From: Wuchereria bancrofti
Lineage: Eukaryota > Nematoda > Chromadorea > Rhabditida > Onchocercidae
Length of the DNA: 64,000 nt
Assembly (NCBI GenBank): GCA_005281725.1
Contig: SSBO01000009.1
Coordinates: 859,620 to 923,619, forward strand
Reading direction: 5' to 3'
This document shows, piece by piece, positions 28,195-41,900 of the stretch (its first letter is position 1; every line of letters begins with the position of its first letter). The notes below the pieces were generated by a model. That model had not been told where the DNA came from. It did no database searches and saw only the letters and a program-made list of their open reading frames with translations. Made by a program: the position numbers and the translations under genes.

Positions 28195-28645
28195 ATAAAT
28201 ATCTTTTTTTTTTCATTAATAATGTAAATTAATAAATTAATTATTAAAATGGTACCATAACTTTAAAATAAATAAATAAATAAAATTTAAATATAGAAAG
28301 AAATTTAAAATAAATAAATACAATTTAAATATAGAAAGAAATTTAAAATAAATAAATACAATTTAAATATAGAAGGAAATGAATTATATCTCTTTTTTCT
28401 TTCATTAATAATGTAAATTAATAAATTAATTATTAAAATGGTACCATAACTTTAAAACAAATAAATAAATAAAATTTAAATATAGAAAGAAATTTAAAAT
28501 AAATAAATACAATTTAAATATAGAAAGAAATGAATTATATCTTTTTCTTTTTTCATTAACAATGTAAATTAATAAATTAATTATTAAAATGGTACCATAA
28601 CTTTACAAATAAATAAATAAGTACAATTTAAATATAGAAAAAAAT
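28195..28645. repeat. Tandem repeat, ~155-185 bp x 3
   Basis: Copies beginning at about 28200, 28389 and 28547 with ttcattaataatgtaaatta and including attaaaatggtaccataac. Internal AAAT-rich subrepeats (taaataaatacaatttaaat) vary in number, which explains the unequal spacing. Confidence 0.8.
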
Positions 28646-29027
28646 GAATTAGTCAATTTATTGTTTAACTTTGAAAAGGAAAAAAAAAAACAAAACTAAG
28701 GAAAACTAAAGAAATTGACCACAACTAGCAACAAACAACTGTCCATTTGAACTAATTTAAACTAAATCTGAATGAATGACACATATCGGCGCCAAAAAAA
28801 AAAAGCAATAAAAAACCAAAAAAAAGCAAAAAAGAAAAGGAAAGAAAAGCAAAATGAACGAAGAAAGAATGGAAAAGAAAATATACCAACAAAATATATT
28901 TAAATACAACAAAAAAAAAAATTGATGGATGGACGATGGCGCAATTTGATGATAAATTTACAACATACATACATTTTAGTAGTATCAATGAATTCATTCC
29001 TTTTCTTTTTTTTTTTGCTCATTTCAA

Positions 29028-29660
29028 ATTTTAACAATGAAATTTTAATTGAAATAAATGTTTCTTTTTCTTTTCTTTTTTTTTCCTTCTCCGAAAATTT
29101 CTTCTTTTTTAATTGATTAATTTTTAAATTGATATATGAATAGATATATTGCAAATTTTATTACATTTTGTTTTTTTTTTCCCCGCAATTTTAATCGATT
29201 ATTCATTTTATAATTATTTTTAGTTTTGTTCCTAATATTTTTATAATTAAAAATGTCTTATTGTAAGGTAATATTATTTCATTATTTATTTTATTTGTTT
29301 ATGGAAATGTTTTTCTTTTTTTTCAATTAATTAAGAAATTTTAACAATGAAAATTTAATTGAAATAAATGTTTCTTTTTCTTTTCTTTTTTTTCCTCTTC
29401 TCCGAAAATTTCTTCTTTTTTGATTAGTTTTTAAATCGATACATACATAGATATATTGCAAATTTTATTACACTTTGCTTTTTTCCCGCAATTTTAATTT
29501 AATTGATTATTCATTTTATAATTATTTTTAATTTTGTCCCTAATATTTTTCTAATTAAGAATGTTTTATTGTAAGGTAATATTATTTCATTGATTATTTA
29601 TTTTATTTGTTTATGGAAATGTTTTTGTTTTTGTTTTTTTTTTACAATTAATTAAGAATG
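29028..29660. repeat. Direct duplication, ~311 bp x 2
   Basis: The stretch starting aattttaacaatgaaa at about 29028 recurs at about 29338, including ttctccgaaaatttcttc, atagatatattgcaaatt and atttgtttatggaaatgt. The copies have diverged by substitutions and small indels, so this is an old genomic duplication rather than an assembly overlap. Confidence 0.8.
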
Positions 29661-30464
29661 TATGCTTATGATAATTAAACTTATTATTGGAAAAGTAAGA
29701 ATGAAAGAAAAAAATAAAATGTATGAAACATTTGAGCAAATTATAAGCATAGATGATGGATTTTTCTTAATTTCATAAAAATTATCTTTCAACTATTTAG
29801 CATTAATCAACAAATTTATAGATCAAAGCATTTTCTCATTTGAAATATAATTAGCAAATTTTGAAAATACAAAATGCATACACTATTCTGTCCAATATTT
29901 TTAACATTACACAATTCGATCAACTAAAAGTATTTCTCTAAAATTGTTAAACATACCACTTCTCTCCCTCTCTCTCTCTCTCTCTCTCTCCCTCTTTCTT
30001 CTGTAAAATTCAACTGGTAGAACTTGTATTTATACTTTTATCTTCAACAAATCTGAACTAATGTATGCTTCACAATTGTTTGATTTTCACTACGATAAAC
30101 GAAATAGTCCTTTTTCAAGAAATAAAAATAGTACGAGTAAATAACACATCTCCCAACCTCTTCAAATAATTTTAGTAAACATTAAAATTTAACTTAGAAA
30201 TTTTCATTTCTGTATATTTTAGATTGGTTATTTACAACAAACTTTTTTCATGCAAAAATATTAAACTTAGGAATTAAAAATTTATTCCGGCATTTTCTTC
30301 TTAAATCATAAAATAAACAAAATTCTAACAAACGACAATTCATTTAAGAACTTAGAGTCTTGAAAGAAGATCAAATCTTCAAATTCATTAGTATCCTATA
30401 TTGTGATACACTCACTGTTCAAAGACCGAGCGATAGGAGGTGAATTTTGCAAAAAGAAAGTAAA

Positions 30465-30536
30465 AGATGCAGTAATACTTAAAGATGCAGTAATATATTA
30501 AAAGATGCAGTAATACTAAAGATGCAGTAATACCTA
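30465..30536. repeat. AAAGATGCAGTAATAC short repeat x 4
   Basis: Four copies of aaagatgcagtaata separated by 1-6 bases, about 400 bp downstream of the RPA49 stop codon and so possibly in its 3' UTR or flank. Confidence 0.8.
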
Positions 30537-30931
30537 AAAACTAGGTTGTTTTATGATCCGTATAATTAGTTAAAATTCTTAGCAATAAAAAAAAAGAAAC
30601 TAAAAAATCTAATTAGTGAGCAAACTAAACGAATAGTTACAGCACTAACGTGTTGCGTTCTTTTCACGAGATAATACATCTTTGGTTTAAATTTACGCTA
30701 TTTTCTTAGAAGTAATACATCACCAATCGATTACACACTTTTAATGAAATACTAAATGTTACTAATAAGTATATTTAGAACCCGTTTTCTTAAATATTTG
30801 CATGAAAAAGCAATAACAGTAAAAAAAAAATCAACAAGAATGAAACAGGCTGACGCAAAAACAAATGAAACAAGAGAAATGCAAAAAAAAAAAAAAAAGT
30901 CGCATTATATCACGCTTCAATTCTTTGGAAT

Positions 30932-33900
30932 TTAGCGACCTCTTCCAGCAGTACTACGTCCAGAAAATCGTTTTTTGGATTTTTGTGGAGGTCCAACTAA
31001 TCGCGCTATTCTTAAAGTTCCCAAACGAACACCTTCAGCTGCCGTTGCGGCGATTACGCTAAAATACGAAATTTCACGTAATTGATTCTGATTTGACAAA
31101 TTTTAAAAGTACATTTATTTAACATTAATCATGATTCCTCTTTCAGTAAGACTTACTTGCAACCAAGTGCAGTTGCCATTTTGGTAATCTTTGGTTCAGC
31201 AGCTCCAAGCTCTTTAGCCCATGGAGTGATTGGTAAACTTATATTTTCATCTGTAAATACCTTAAATACTTACTCAATGCTGAGAGAAAAGCGAATTATA
31301 TCTGATTTTGTATTTTCCTATCAAAAGCAATTTGCTAATGATTTCTTTTTTAATATTAATATTAATGATCCTTTTTTTTAATCACAAAACCCAATAATAA
31401 TTGTTTATTCAATCAATAGATAAATGGTTTAACGGTAAGAACAAAAATCTCTACTAGGTATTCAAACTAAAAATGATCAATATAAAGATCAAAAGTCAAC
31501 TTACAGTCTAATATAATCGCCAGGCATAAAATATGCGCCAATAATCTATCTTTTACCATTAAATTAACCGGTAACTTTCGTTTACTTCTGCTATTTTCAC
31601 AAATAAATTCACCAGCTGTAACGAATCAAAATTAAAATTGAACAAGTTCGAAAATGAAAGCAAGATATCATAAAAAAAACGCATTTAAAATAAAAATCTG
31701 ATCCATATCTTTGAAAATTAAATTTTTTGTAAACTAAAGAAACAAATTAATAAAACAAAACTTACGTTTTTCCATAAACTTCTTTAAGTCTCATATTCTT
31801 ATTTTTTTTTAAACTCGAGTCTTCACTTCCTCCTTCCTAATATAAAGAAACATCACTCAATTTCTCTTTTTTCAAACCTCTAGTTCGCTTTCTTTTCCTT
31901 ACACAATATAGATTTACTTCATGTTTCACACAAAACAAAACAACTAGTTGTTATTTCATCAGAAGCAGTGATGAAAGAATAAAACATACGGAGAAAAAGT
32001 TCACGAATTTTAGAAAGTACTATCATTGGATACTGCAACTGCACCCATTCTGTTTGCAATAAAAAACGACGTTTTGCCAAAATCTGCAAAATAACAAATT
32101 CCAAACTTCAAAAACAAGAAATAAAAATAAAAACACCAGAAATTTAAAGCACAAAATAAAAAGAAAAATACATATATGTAAATATTTACCTTGTAACAAT
32201 GTATCATAGCATCCAAGAGCAATAAAAAACATGTTCGTTCGGTGTTTATACTAATGTTGCCAATAAGATTACATACAAGAGGCGATAACCCTAAAACACA
32301 ATATAATAGAATAATTTGATTTATAGCATTATTTGTAACTAAAAAACGATACGCAGCTGCAGATGAATACGTTTATATATTTTTTTTATGGATAAATTGC
32401 AATATCACAAACAATAAACAAAAAAAAAAAAAGAAAACAATAAAATTGTTCCAGCAGACAATATGACCAAAAACGCTATTTATCTTATTTCTTTCGCCGA
32501 TTATACGCGAAATGATATGAGCTGTGTTGTGTTGCATTAAAGAAAAACAATAATAGAAAATTATGGAGATTTTTTCAAATTTTGCGTAAACAAAAATAAA
32601 ATTTTTTGTAGCATAAAATGGAATATAAGTTTTTGCAGCAGGTATTGAATAACAGCATCGGAAAATTTAGACCTTATAAAATAGTACAATATATTTTACA
32701 AAAACTGCAAAAACCACATAAAAAGATAAGCAGATAACAGTAAAAAAACTTCTAACCATTGGCAATAAGATTTTTCCTTGAATCGTTCAGACGATCAAAT
32801 GCTTCAGATTTGAATGTAATAACTTCTGCATCCGATAAAAAATTTGAAAACAAATATATTTCTCGTGGCGATTTTCCATCCATATTTGCTTTCGGTAACA
32901 CCGAACTCTCAGCCTGTACAAAATTTAAAAATTAAATGATTTACTAAAGTTAAAATGAAGCACATATACGACATATGCAACTCTTTATTAAATACCAACT
33001 TGTAGTTGATTCCCTTGAAAAGATTTCAAATGATGCAGAAAATTTCGTTCTTTCACATTCGATCTCATATTTATAAAATGAAACAAAGATTTGAATATCT
33101 TTTCTATGCAATAAAAAATTTTTACCGTCTTTAGTAATGAAATTTCAGGATTATTTGCTATTTCATCTTCCTTTTTCATGTTCGCAGATGAAAATGCCGA
33201 ACTAAGCATAACTGACAGCGTTTCCTTAAAAATTGATTAATGTTTCGAAAGTTTCAAAAAAATAAATTTTTCTGTTTCTGCAAGAATAAAAAAAATGATT
33301 AGCAATTTTGAATTTATTCATCTAAAGAAAAAAGAACATACATCTTTGATTTGTCGCCGTTTTGCAGCATCTTGCATTTTAATCTTTTTCACTGATCCAA
33401 AATCATCTGTTAATGCACGCCGTTTGTCAGCCCATGATTCTCTGCTAATACTATTATCGATGGAATAATCGATTTTCCTTTTGTAACTGAAATTCTTCCA
33501 GTTACAAACTTCAAATTATTTTGAAGCAAAAAATGAAATATTTATAACTTTCAAGAGATGAGAAAGAATGAAAACAAACCTTTTTTTTGAATGAAAAAAA
33601 AATGAAAAATGAAAACAAACCTAGAATCTAATAAGGTTTGGAAATCCGATACCGAAACATTTTCGAAACAAATCAGTTTAGTGGGAAAATAATCTATTTT
33701 TCCCGTTTGTCTATTAACTACTGCTATCGCATAATCACATCCTTCATTTTCTGAGCATTCTTCACGTCCCAAATGAACAACTTTTTCCGATGCTGGACCC
33801 TGAAAATGTTATTATTCTTTCAAACAACATTTCTACATCTAAATTATTTGTAATATTGCATAAACGGTTGAAATTAAAAATATATTTGCATATTTTCCAA

Positions 33901-34748
33901 CTTGATTAATATTGCTAGATTTTCAATGTACTGTTTACGTGTTACTGAAATAATAATGCACATTGAGCACTGCTATTTCGGATCTTGCATTAGCTATAAC
34001 ATAAGATATATTCCTTTTAAAAAATAGATGAACTATTTTACTGGAAATCAGATGAATGGCTAAATAATTCAGATTAACAATTTCAATGAATAACTGAAAA
34101 TAAGAAGAAATTCGAAGCCAACTACTGAATTCTTAGCAGTGTAGACATATCCGGCTGTGCCACTTGCTAATTTGTGACGTTGAAATATTAGTGATTGAAC
34201 ATCTGTTGCCATATTACTTGTTAATCGAGCAACAACGCCTGCTGTCTGAAATTTTTATTGCAAGTTTTTTTTTTTCTTATAATTTTCATAAAACTCTTGA
34301 ATGATTAAATATAGATTACATGTTAAAGCTACTTAAAATTCGACATTTTTTACTTTAATAGTTTCGATATCATAACTTCTTGTAATCCTTGAATAACATG
34401 GTTAATGTTTTCTTTTATTACCAGATAATTCTCATAACTCTCTCCCATATATTATTAGCTAGAAAATATGAAAAGTATAGAAAAACTTGTAATAAAATTG
34501 TTTCCATCTCAACATTTAATTTCGAATATTGCCTAAAGTTTTCTACATTACTTCCTACATCTTAATGAAACATTTCATCTATTTCCTTCCTTTGTATGAT
34601 GGTTATTTCAATTAAGTTCAAAATTTTAACCTAGTAAAAAATGATTCCACGAAAATACCTTAGTAACGACCGATGTTTCTCGTGCATTATCCTTCATTTG
34701 TGATGCTGCAGCACAATCCATCTTCATTCCTTTTATTAAATTTGACAT
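30932..34748 (-). CDS. POLR1E: RNA polymerase I subunit RPA49 (POLR1E/PAF53)
   Basis: Twelve minus-strand exons: 34748-34659, 34245-34126, 33799-33621, 33441-33342, 33224-33126, 32913-32757, 32290-32190, 32083-31990, 31789-31766, 31615-31505, 31250-31157, 31058-30932; 1296 nt, 431 aa, all phases joining. RPA49 with RPA34 forms the TFIIF-like module of Pol I used for initiation and elongation on rDNA in the nucleolus. The N-terminal dimerisation part is seen as SLIFQRHKLASGTAGYVYTA and AIAVVNRQTGKIDYF; the family's linker as ESWADKRRALTDDFG; the C-terminal tandem winged-helix region as VKDRLLAHILCLAIILD, ending in a basic GLTLR-like tail (GVRLGTLRIARLVGPPQKSK). Exon 9 is only 24 nt; it was chosen because it alone restores frame between its neighbours. 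Start: first ATG after an in-frame stop. The 25-residue N-terminal lead before the conserved part is not typical and may differ. Confidence 0.87.
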
Positions 34749-35252
34749 ATCACAGCTTGTTGAAATATCACCAAGAAATAGGAGGAAATTAATTTATGCT
34801 AATAATCTCTTCCATACCTCAAAATCACCGATATATCTCGAAAAATTAATGAAAAAATCAGATAAAACACGGCCCGTAAAAAAAGTGTAGTGAGATGTAC
34901 AATTGCAATGGAATCAATGATTGAAAGCTATTTTGATGCGAGAAGCTAATTTAGCCTTAATTTTTAATTGTTAAAAAATTTTTCTCAAGAGTGAAAATTT
35001 TCAAATGTATTTTAAAATAAGCTAAAAGAAAAATGATACAATTTTACACTATAATTTCTAGCATTGTTAGTATAACCATTGATGGTTTAAATTTTAAACT
35101 ATCCATTGTATCTGTCAATTATTATCATTTGAAGGTAGAAGAGACAACTGTCATTTGTAATAATTATTGCAAAATGATATAATTTCATTTCTTCCTTATT
35201 TTTATCTCTTATTTCATTTTGTAAAATAAAACGAATACATTGTAATAATTGG

Positions 35253-35290
35253 TACACGTACGTATGCACGTATGTACATACGTACGTGTA
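35253..35290. repeat. Perfect inverted repeat, 14-bp arms
   Basis: TACACGTACGTATG, a 10-base spacer (cacgtatgta), then CATACGTACGTGTA, the exact reverse complement. It contains several ACGT/CACGT cores and lies in the divergent promoter region. Could be a regulatory palindrome or a cruciform-forming relic. Confidence 0.8.
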
Positions 35291-35776
35291 CGTATATATT
35301 TATTATTTTATGTAAATATTTTGATAACTTTACAATTATTTGAAAGAAACAAGGATGAGAATTTTTGTCTAAGCTCTATCGCATGTTTTAGTGAAAGAGT
35401 AGCTAAAGAGAAATGAAAAGAATATATTGAAAGATAGGATGGCGCAAAAGTGATCGTTAAAAAGCGCTATTTTGTGTAATAATAGTATTAAGAGAGATAG
35501 GAAGAGATAAATTTGATGGATGAGAGAAAGAAAATCGAATGAAAATTGAACTTTTTGCTCATCATTTGTGCATTGATAGCAGTGTTATCGTCAATATTAT
35601 CATCATAGCTACCACTAGTAGTTATTTCTTGCATCAATGATAATAATAATGGGATAAATTTAATTGGTGATAATTTTTATTGATAATAATGGTAACTTTA
35701 TTTGGGCAAAATTTTGATTATTTTATATTAATAAAAGATGCCATTAGTTGAAAAATTATTGGCTGATAATGTTAAC

Positions 35777-35930
35777 AATAATGATAATAATAATAATAAT
35801 AATAAACAATAAATAAACAGAAGCAAAAACTACGACTACAACTACAATTACGACGACAACGACAACAATAACAACAATAACAACAACAACAACAACGACA
35901 ATAACAACAACAACAACAATAACAACAAGC
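35777..35930. repeat. TAA/CAA trinucleotide tract at the 5' end of the DHCR7-like gene
   Basis: (AAT)n followed by imperfect (AAC)n with ACG interruptions, ending five bases before the ATG at 35935. If transcription starts upstream, the 5' UTR is almost entirely this repeat. Long V/I- and C-rich frames on the minus strand are repeat artefacts. Confidence 0.8.
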
Positions 35931-35934
35931 AATA

Positions 35935-38900
35935 ATGCTTCGTAATAATCGGCGTTCATCACTTGTTGGCTCACAACATTCCATACCATCCAGGCGATCA
36001 TCGTGTAATTTAAAGGATATTGAACGAATTCAAATTGCTGAAGCACTGGTAATATTTTATTTGATATTTGTTAGAAAGATAGAGAAATAATAAGTGAGAA
36101 ATTGAAATTAACATTGAATTAATGAAATAGAAATTAAATAAATTAAGAAATAATTTCAATGAATGAAAATAAAATTGAAAAAGGAAATGATTGAAATTTA
36201 TAAATGAAGTAATAAAATAATCGGTTGATCGTTGTGAAAATTATAATTTACAAAAATAATATGATAAGAATAAATAAACAACCTTCTACGTTAAAATTTT
36301 AAAATTTACTGTTCACATATTTGTGATAATTTTAGGGACAAAAATAAACATATTATAGTAACATTTTTGTTTTTTTAGTTTATGTTATAAAAGTTAATTG
36401 ATATTTTTGAATATAAATAAATCTTTTTTTTTTATTTTCGTATCAAAAACTAGATTTTTTTTTTTTTGTATAACTTCTAATCCATTGGAGTATGATTGAT
36501 ATTAGAAGTAAGAAATTGTATGCTCAAAAATTTTCAAGAATACTTCTATTTGTAAAGATATAATTATCTTTTTACTGTCAAATAATATTGCACTACTCTT
36601 TTTGTTGATTTATAGAGTGAAAGTAGTAAGTATAGATCATCTAGAAATTGAAATATGATCTAAATTTTAAAAAAAAAAAAATATAAAGTCTTTTGTATAC
36701 AATAATAGAAGGAATAATTTTTGTGCTAGAATAATCTTTTTTTCTCTTTTATTGATTTTTTTACATATTCAATTTATAAAATTGATATATTTTACGTGAA
36801 TTATATATTTTTCAATTTTATAAAATGTTCATTTCATTTTATACTAAAAGAAATATTGGCAAATTATAATATTACTTATGCTATTTTAAACTTTTTTAAA
36901 AAAAGGATGAAAAACATGCTAAAAATATTGAAGAAAGAAAAGAAAAAAGAGTTTTAAAATGTTTTAAATCATTTCTTAACACATATTGTTTTTAAATAAT
37001 GCATTTATAATATTTATTGTATCATTTTGATAATCTTTTTTTTTTCGGAGCAATTTCAATCTGTGTATTTTATGTTATTTATTTAAATATTAACAATCAT
37101 TATTTCACATTTCAAAACAACAATGACACATTGTAACATATGTTTGATGAGAATAAAACGATAAATTGAATAAAATTGTTTGCAAACAAAAAAAAAAAAA
37201 AATTTACATTTATTTTCAGATATTTTTGTAGTTTACAATAAAATAAAAAGAAAAAAAAAAATCAAAGTTTTTCTCTCCTTTCTTTTTTTTTAAAAAAAGG
37301 AAAGAATTATTTTAAAATAATCATTAGATATTAATGTTTATTATTTAATAACAATTTTTATTTTTAGAAAAAACAAAATTTTTCACCTCAATTATTAATA
37401 TCGATAATTTGTGGTGGAACATTTCTTCTTTATTTGCACATTTATGCGATAACTAACTGTGATGCATCATTTTTTCAGGTAAATTTAATACAAACATTCC
37501 ATGTGAAATTGTTTTGAAAAAGAAAAAAAAATTTTTTTTTTTAAATTTAAAAATTTCTATTTAATACATAAATATTCTTTTGTTTTTCCTTTTTTTCAGT
37601 TTCTTCAAATGTTATGGTCAGAAAATGGTGTGATTTATCAAATTTTTCCATCACCATTTTCATCGGTGCCTTGGAAAATTCTTGTTTTTATTACTCTTTT
37701 ACAACTTATCTTTCATCTTGTTTTACCTAAAGACTTTGTTACAGTTGTTAATAGCATGGGTAAAAATTTTACTTATCATTTTATATATATATATCAGTTT
37801 ATCAGTTTGTTTATAGATAAAAATGTTAGCTATTTAACTTGATTTAAAAAAAAAAAAAGTGTTAAATAAAAACTATTTGAGTTATTTTTGCCTATGCAAG
37901 AAAAATGATAATTCTAAATTTTATTTACCTTAATTAAAAGTCATATAATTTTAATTTCAGGAGAACGTGAATGTCATCCGGTAAATTCGTTCCATTCATG
38001 TCTTCTAATTGTACTATTATTCATCTTTGGCTCATCTCTAGGCTTTTATAAAGCTTCAATTATTTATATAAATTGGAATCAAACTTTATCATTGTTAAAT
38101 TTAATATCCATAATTATGGTTTTATTTTTATATATGCGACAACAAAGTGATGATTTTACTATTTGTAAGTTATATATATGTAAAGTTTTGAAGAAATAAG
38201 CAAATAAAATAGGTTTTACTGGGATAATCAAAAAAATTACTGATTGAAATGGTTTATGGTACTCATTTCAGTTGACATAAAAATTTAATAAGTTATGAAA
38301 TAAAAAAATTTGAAATGTAAAGAAGGTGCTAATTGACTTAAAAAAATGAAACTAATATAGGAAACTATATAGGAAAAAAAATATAGGAATATAGAAAAAA
38401 ATATAGAAAAAATATAGGAAAAAAAATCTTTCCAAAAATTTTTTATTTTTCAGTTCAATTATTACCTAAAAAAAATAAGAATGAAACTAATATAAGAAAT
38501 TTTAAATTTAATCTTTCCAATTTTTAGTCTTATCAATTTAGTCTTATTTTTCCGTACAAATATATTTAGAATATAATTTACAATTATGATTTATTTAATA
38601 TTATTAGTTAAGTTTTCAGACTAGAAATGAAGTTTAAAAATAAAAGTAGTAAAAATTATCTGAAATTAATCATCTTTTAGCTAATATTATCAATGGTTTA
38701 TTTTTTGGCACTGATTTAACACCAATGATTTATTCAATTGATCTCAAACACTTTATCACGTATAGAATTTCTCGAACTTTATGGCCATTATATATCATTT
38801 CATCCATTTACTACAATTATTCATTTTATGGACGAATCAATAGTAAACATTTTAGATTATCATTTAAATTTCAAATTTTTATTCCCATTTGTCAGAAATT

Positions 38901-41900
38901 ATTAGTATTAAAATTACAAATTAAATCATCAATTGAATCATCACATAATCATCAATCATTTTGTCGCGATTTGGATCAGTTATAAACAAAATGTTAATTT
39001 TTATTTTAAGCAACTAATCAATGATCTTTGCACTATGATTTCTGACTTACAGCATATGCTACATTTAATTAACAGAATAATTTGATGAATTAATTTGCAC
39101 TTTACATTTCTAATTAAATTATTCTCACTGGATTTAATTTAAAAATTATATCCATTTTTTTTTTCATTTTTCATTTTAGCAATTTTTAATGAATGCTTTT
39201 TATTTTGCAGATAATTTACTCTCGTGCGCTATTTTGCAGCTTATTTATATTGGTAAAACACATTGGTATGAGCATTTGCAATACACTCAACTGGATGCTC
39301 AGAATAAGAAAGCAGGTTTGTTAAAATGTTTTCCGGTTTTCCGGAAAATGAATAATATAAAAAAATTCATAACGAATAATATGATGTTAATATATGTACT
39401 GAATTTTGAGCGCTTTTTTTCTGTTTAATCTTTTTCTTTTACATAAATAAATTTGAAATTGAAAAAATTTCTAGAAATAACGAAATAACTAGGAAAAAGT
39501 TTTTCTTTTTTTTTCCAAGGAAAAAAAAGAGGCAAACGGCAGGAATTTGAATGATAAGAAAATAAAATGATAGAATAAAAGTAAATGATAAGATATTTTT
39601 CTGATAAAAATATCGAACAATTAATTAATTAATTACACACAAAAATATTATAAAAATATTGTATAAACTGCAGAATTATTTATTTCAATAATTGAAAAAG
39701 ACAACGAAGAAATAATTCTCATAATCAAAGCAGTTTGATTCAAAAAAAAAAAAAATTTTTTTAAAATACGAGAATGGGCGATAAAAACATTAATTCGTAA
39801 ACATTTATCAATACCATTTGCTGAATTCTCCTAAACTCATAAAAAGTTCATTGCTATTTTGATGTTCCTTTAAAATAAATCAAAACGGACAAAAAAAAAA
39901 AATACTTTTCAATCATTTAAAAGAAATAATCAAATTTTTAAAATTTTATTTTGAAGAAGTAACTTTTTTTCAATTCACTTTATAAGCAATATTTGCCATA
40001 TTCTCAAGTTTATTTCATGTCTATTAGCAAAAAGCATAAAATAACTTTAATCTTTTAAGATTCTTCTGCAATTCAATAATTAGTTTATTTTATTTTTAAT
40101 TATCTATGCTTTATGATATTTAAGCATAAAGTTGTCATATCATATAGTAATTTTCTTCTTCCATTTTATTATCTTTATCAAAATTTCTTAAATCTTTCTT
40201 ATAACACTTTTTTCTAATTTTAAAAAGCTCAATTCTAATTATATTTTAGATAATAAAGAAATTGATATAACGGTCTGCTAGATTTGTTACAGAAAGTCTA
40301 TTAGAGATTTGATGTAGTGCTAAATTTTTAGAAAATTTTAGTTTAACTATTTACTAATTAAAAAAAAAAAAAAAACTCAATGGATGGCCATTCTATAAAA
40401 TTTTGTTTGATTTTTCTTTTTTTTTTCTCTCTAAACCATTATTACAGATAATTTGCTGCAAGTGCTAAATTTCAATTTCTATTTCAATATGCTACGATAG
40501 TTTTGGTGTTTTTTTTTTTCCTAGATGACCAATAGATGGGACATTTAGACATTTAAAAACGGTGGTAAAAAAATGTGAGTTGAAATGAGGAAACAGACTT
40601 TTACTAGGCGGTGGCCTCTTTGTAGCTAAGAAAAAAGTAAAGGAAACAGGTGCAAGATGAAATACGAAAGCTAATTTTGAATCATTTGCTTTCAAATGTT
40701 CTAATTTTACATTTTGGAATTTTAAGAAAACAAAAAAAAGAAAAGAAAAAAATCTTTTGAAATTTCATATGCTACTTAAATATGACCAGTTGCTAAGATT
40801 TTTTTTTGTTTGTTTTAAATTTCTGATTGTTTCATTGGTTGGCATATTTTTTTTGTATAATTAATTTCATCAATTTCTTTTTTTTTTTTTTTTTTTTGAT
40901 AAATCAATCATTCAAAAATTTAATTCATTACAAATGTAATAAGATGATTTAGGCGAAGGAATTTCTTTTTTTTTTTTATTAGCTGATAAAATTTTTATAG
41001 ATTGTAAACGGTTTATCATTATCATAATTTTTTATTTAAAAAAAAAAAGAAAAAATATTTTAAGGATTTTTTTACATTTGGCGAATACTTGTGCTTTATC
41101 CAGCATTCTATGCGACACCGATAACAGTGCTTGCACAAAGAAAAATTGTATTATCTTTACCAATTAGTGTGACAGCATTTTTTATTGCTGTCATCTCGAT
41201 GTATATTACGGTTGACAGTGATTGGCAACGTACACAATTTCGACTTGCTAATGGAAATATGAAAATATGGGGTGAAGATCCATTTTTTATTACTGCTAAA
41301 TATCGACGTAACAATGGTGAAATTGCTTCAAATTTACTTTTAGGTAAGTAAAGAATTTAAATTAGTCAAAAAAAAAAAAACAATAAACATCCGATTATTC
41401 AATATTACATAATTTTATTAGTTAACGTGTTTTTTTTCTTGTCAATTAATCATATTTTTGTTAGTTTTTATAAACAATTTGAATCAATTAAACATATTTT
41501 TGTTACTTTTTATAAACAATCTATTTTTTTTTTTCTTGAAAAATTTTGTTTTTATAAATAATCCAACTTTTCTTGAATTTTGTGAGTGAAAAAAAAAAGA
41601 AGGGAAAAGGAAAGATGAAAAGTTTGAAATATTTTTAGATAAGTAAAGAATTTAAATTAGTCAAAAAAAATTGAATATCTAATTTAATATTGTGTAATTT
41701 TATTAATTTACATGTTTCTTTTTTATTAATTAAACATATTTTTGTTACTTTTTATAAGCAATCTATTCTTTTTTTTTGAAAAATTTTGTTTTTATAAATA
41801 ATTCAACTTTTCTTGAATTTTATAAGTGAAGAAAAAAGAAAGGAAAAGGAAAGATGAAAAATTTGAAATATTTTATAATTTAGTCAAAAAATTCATTTAG

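Larger units (their letters stand above)
25194..30900. other. Spacer between the ASPP gene start and the RPA49 3' end
   Basis: About 5.7 kb with no recognised exon on either strand. Contents are AT-rich sequence, CT/GA microsatellites (26098-26128, 27100-27120, 27655-27700, 28088-28130, 29965-29990), an ATTT/ATTC tetramer stretch (27405-27490) and the tandem repeats listed separately. The 5' promoter of the ASPP gene must lie here if exon 25193 is first, but no clear element is visible. Confidence 0.5.
34749..35934. other. Divergent intergenic region RPA49 / DHCR7-like
   Basis: About 1.2 kb between two divergent starts, so it must hold both promoters. Visible content: a perfect inverted repeat at 35253-35290 and, next to the plus-strand start, TAA then CAA/ACG trinucleotide runs (35777-35930). 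No TATA box or known nematode motif could be named with confidence. Confidence 0.6.

Noticed and set aside
28752..29154. Overlapping F/K-rich frames on both strands
   Set aside because: Low-complexity A- and T-rich DNA with no splice sites or homology; the region is a diverged direct duplication.
34073..34748. The first two RPA49 exons as a separate small gene ending at about 34073
   Set aside because: SLIFQRHKLASGTAGYVYTA aligns with the RPA49 N terminus, and a GT donor after AAGAATTCA joins exon 33799 in phase, so they belong to RPA49.
35756..36046. Minus-strand V/I-rich and C-rich frames over the DHCR7-like first exon
   Set aside because: Antisense of the AAC/AAT repeat and of a real plus-strand exon.
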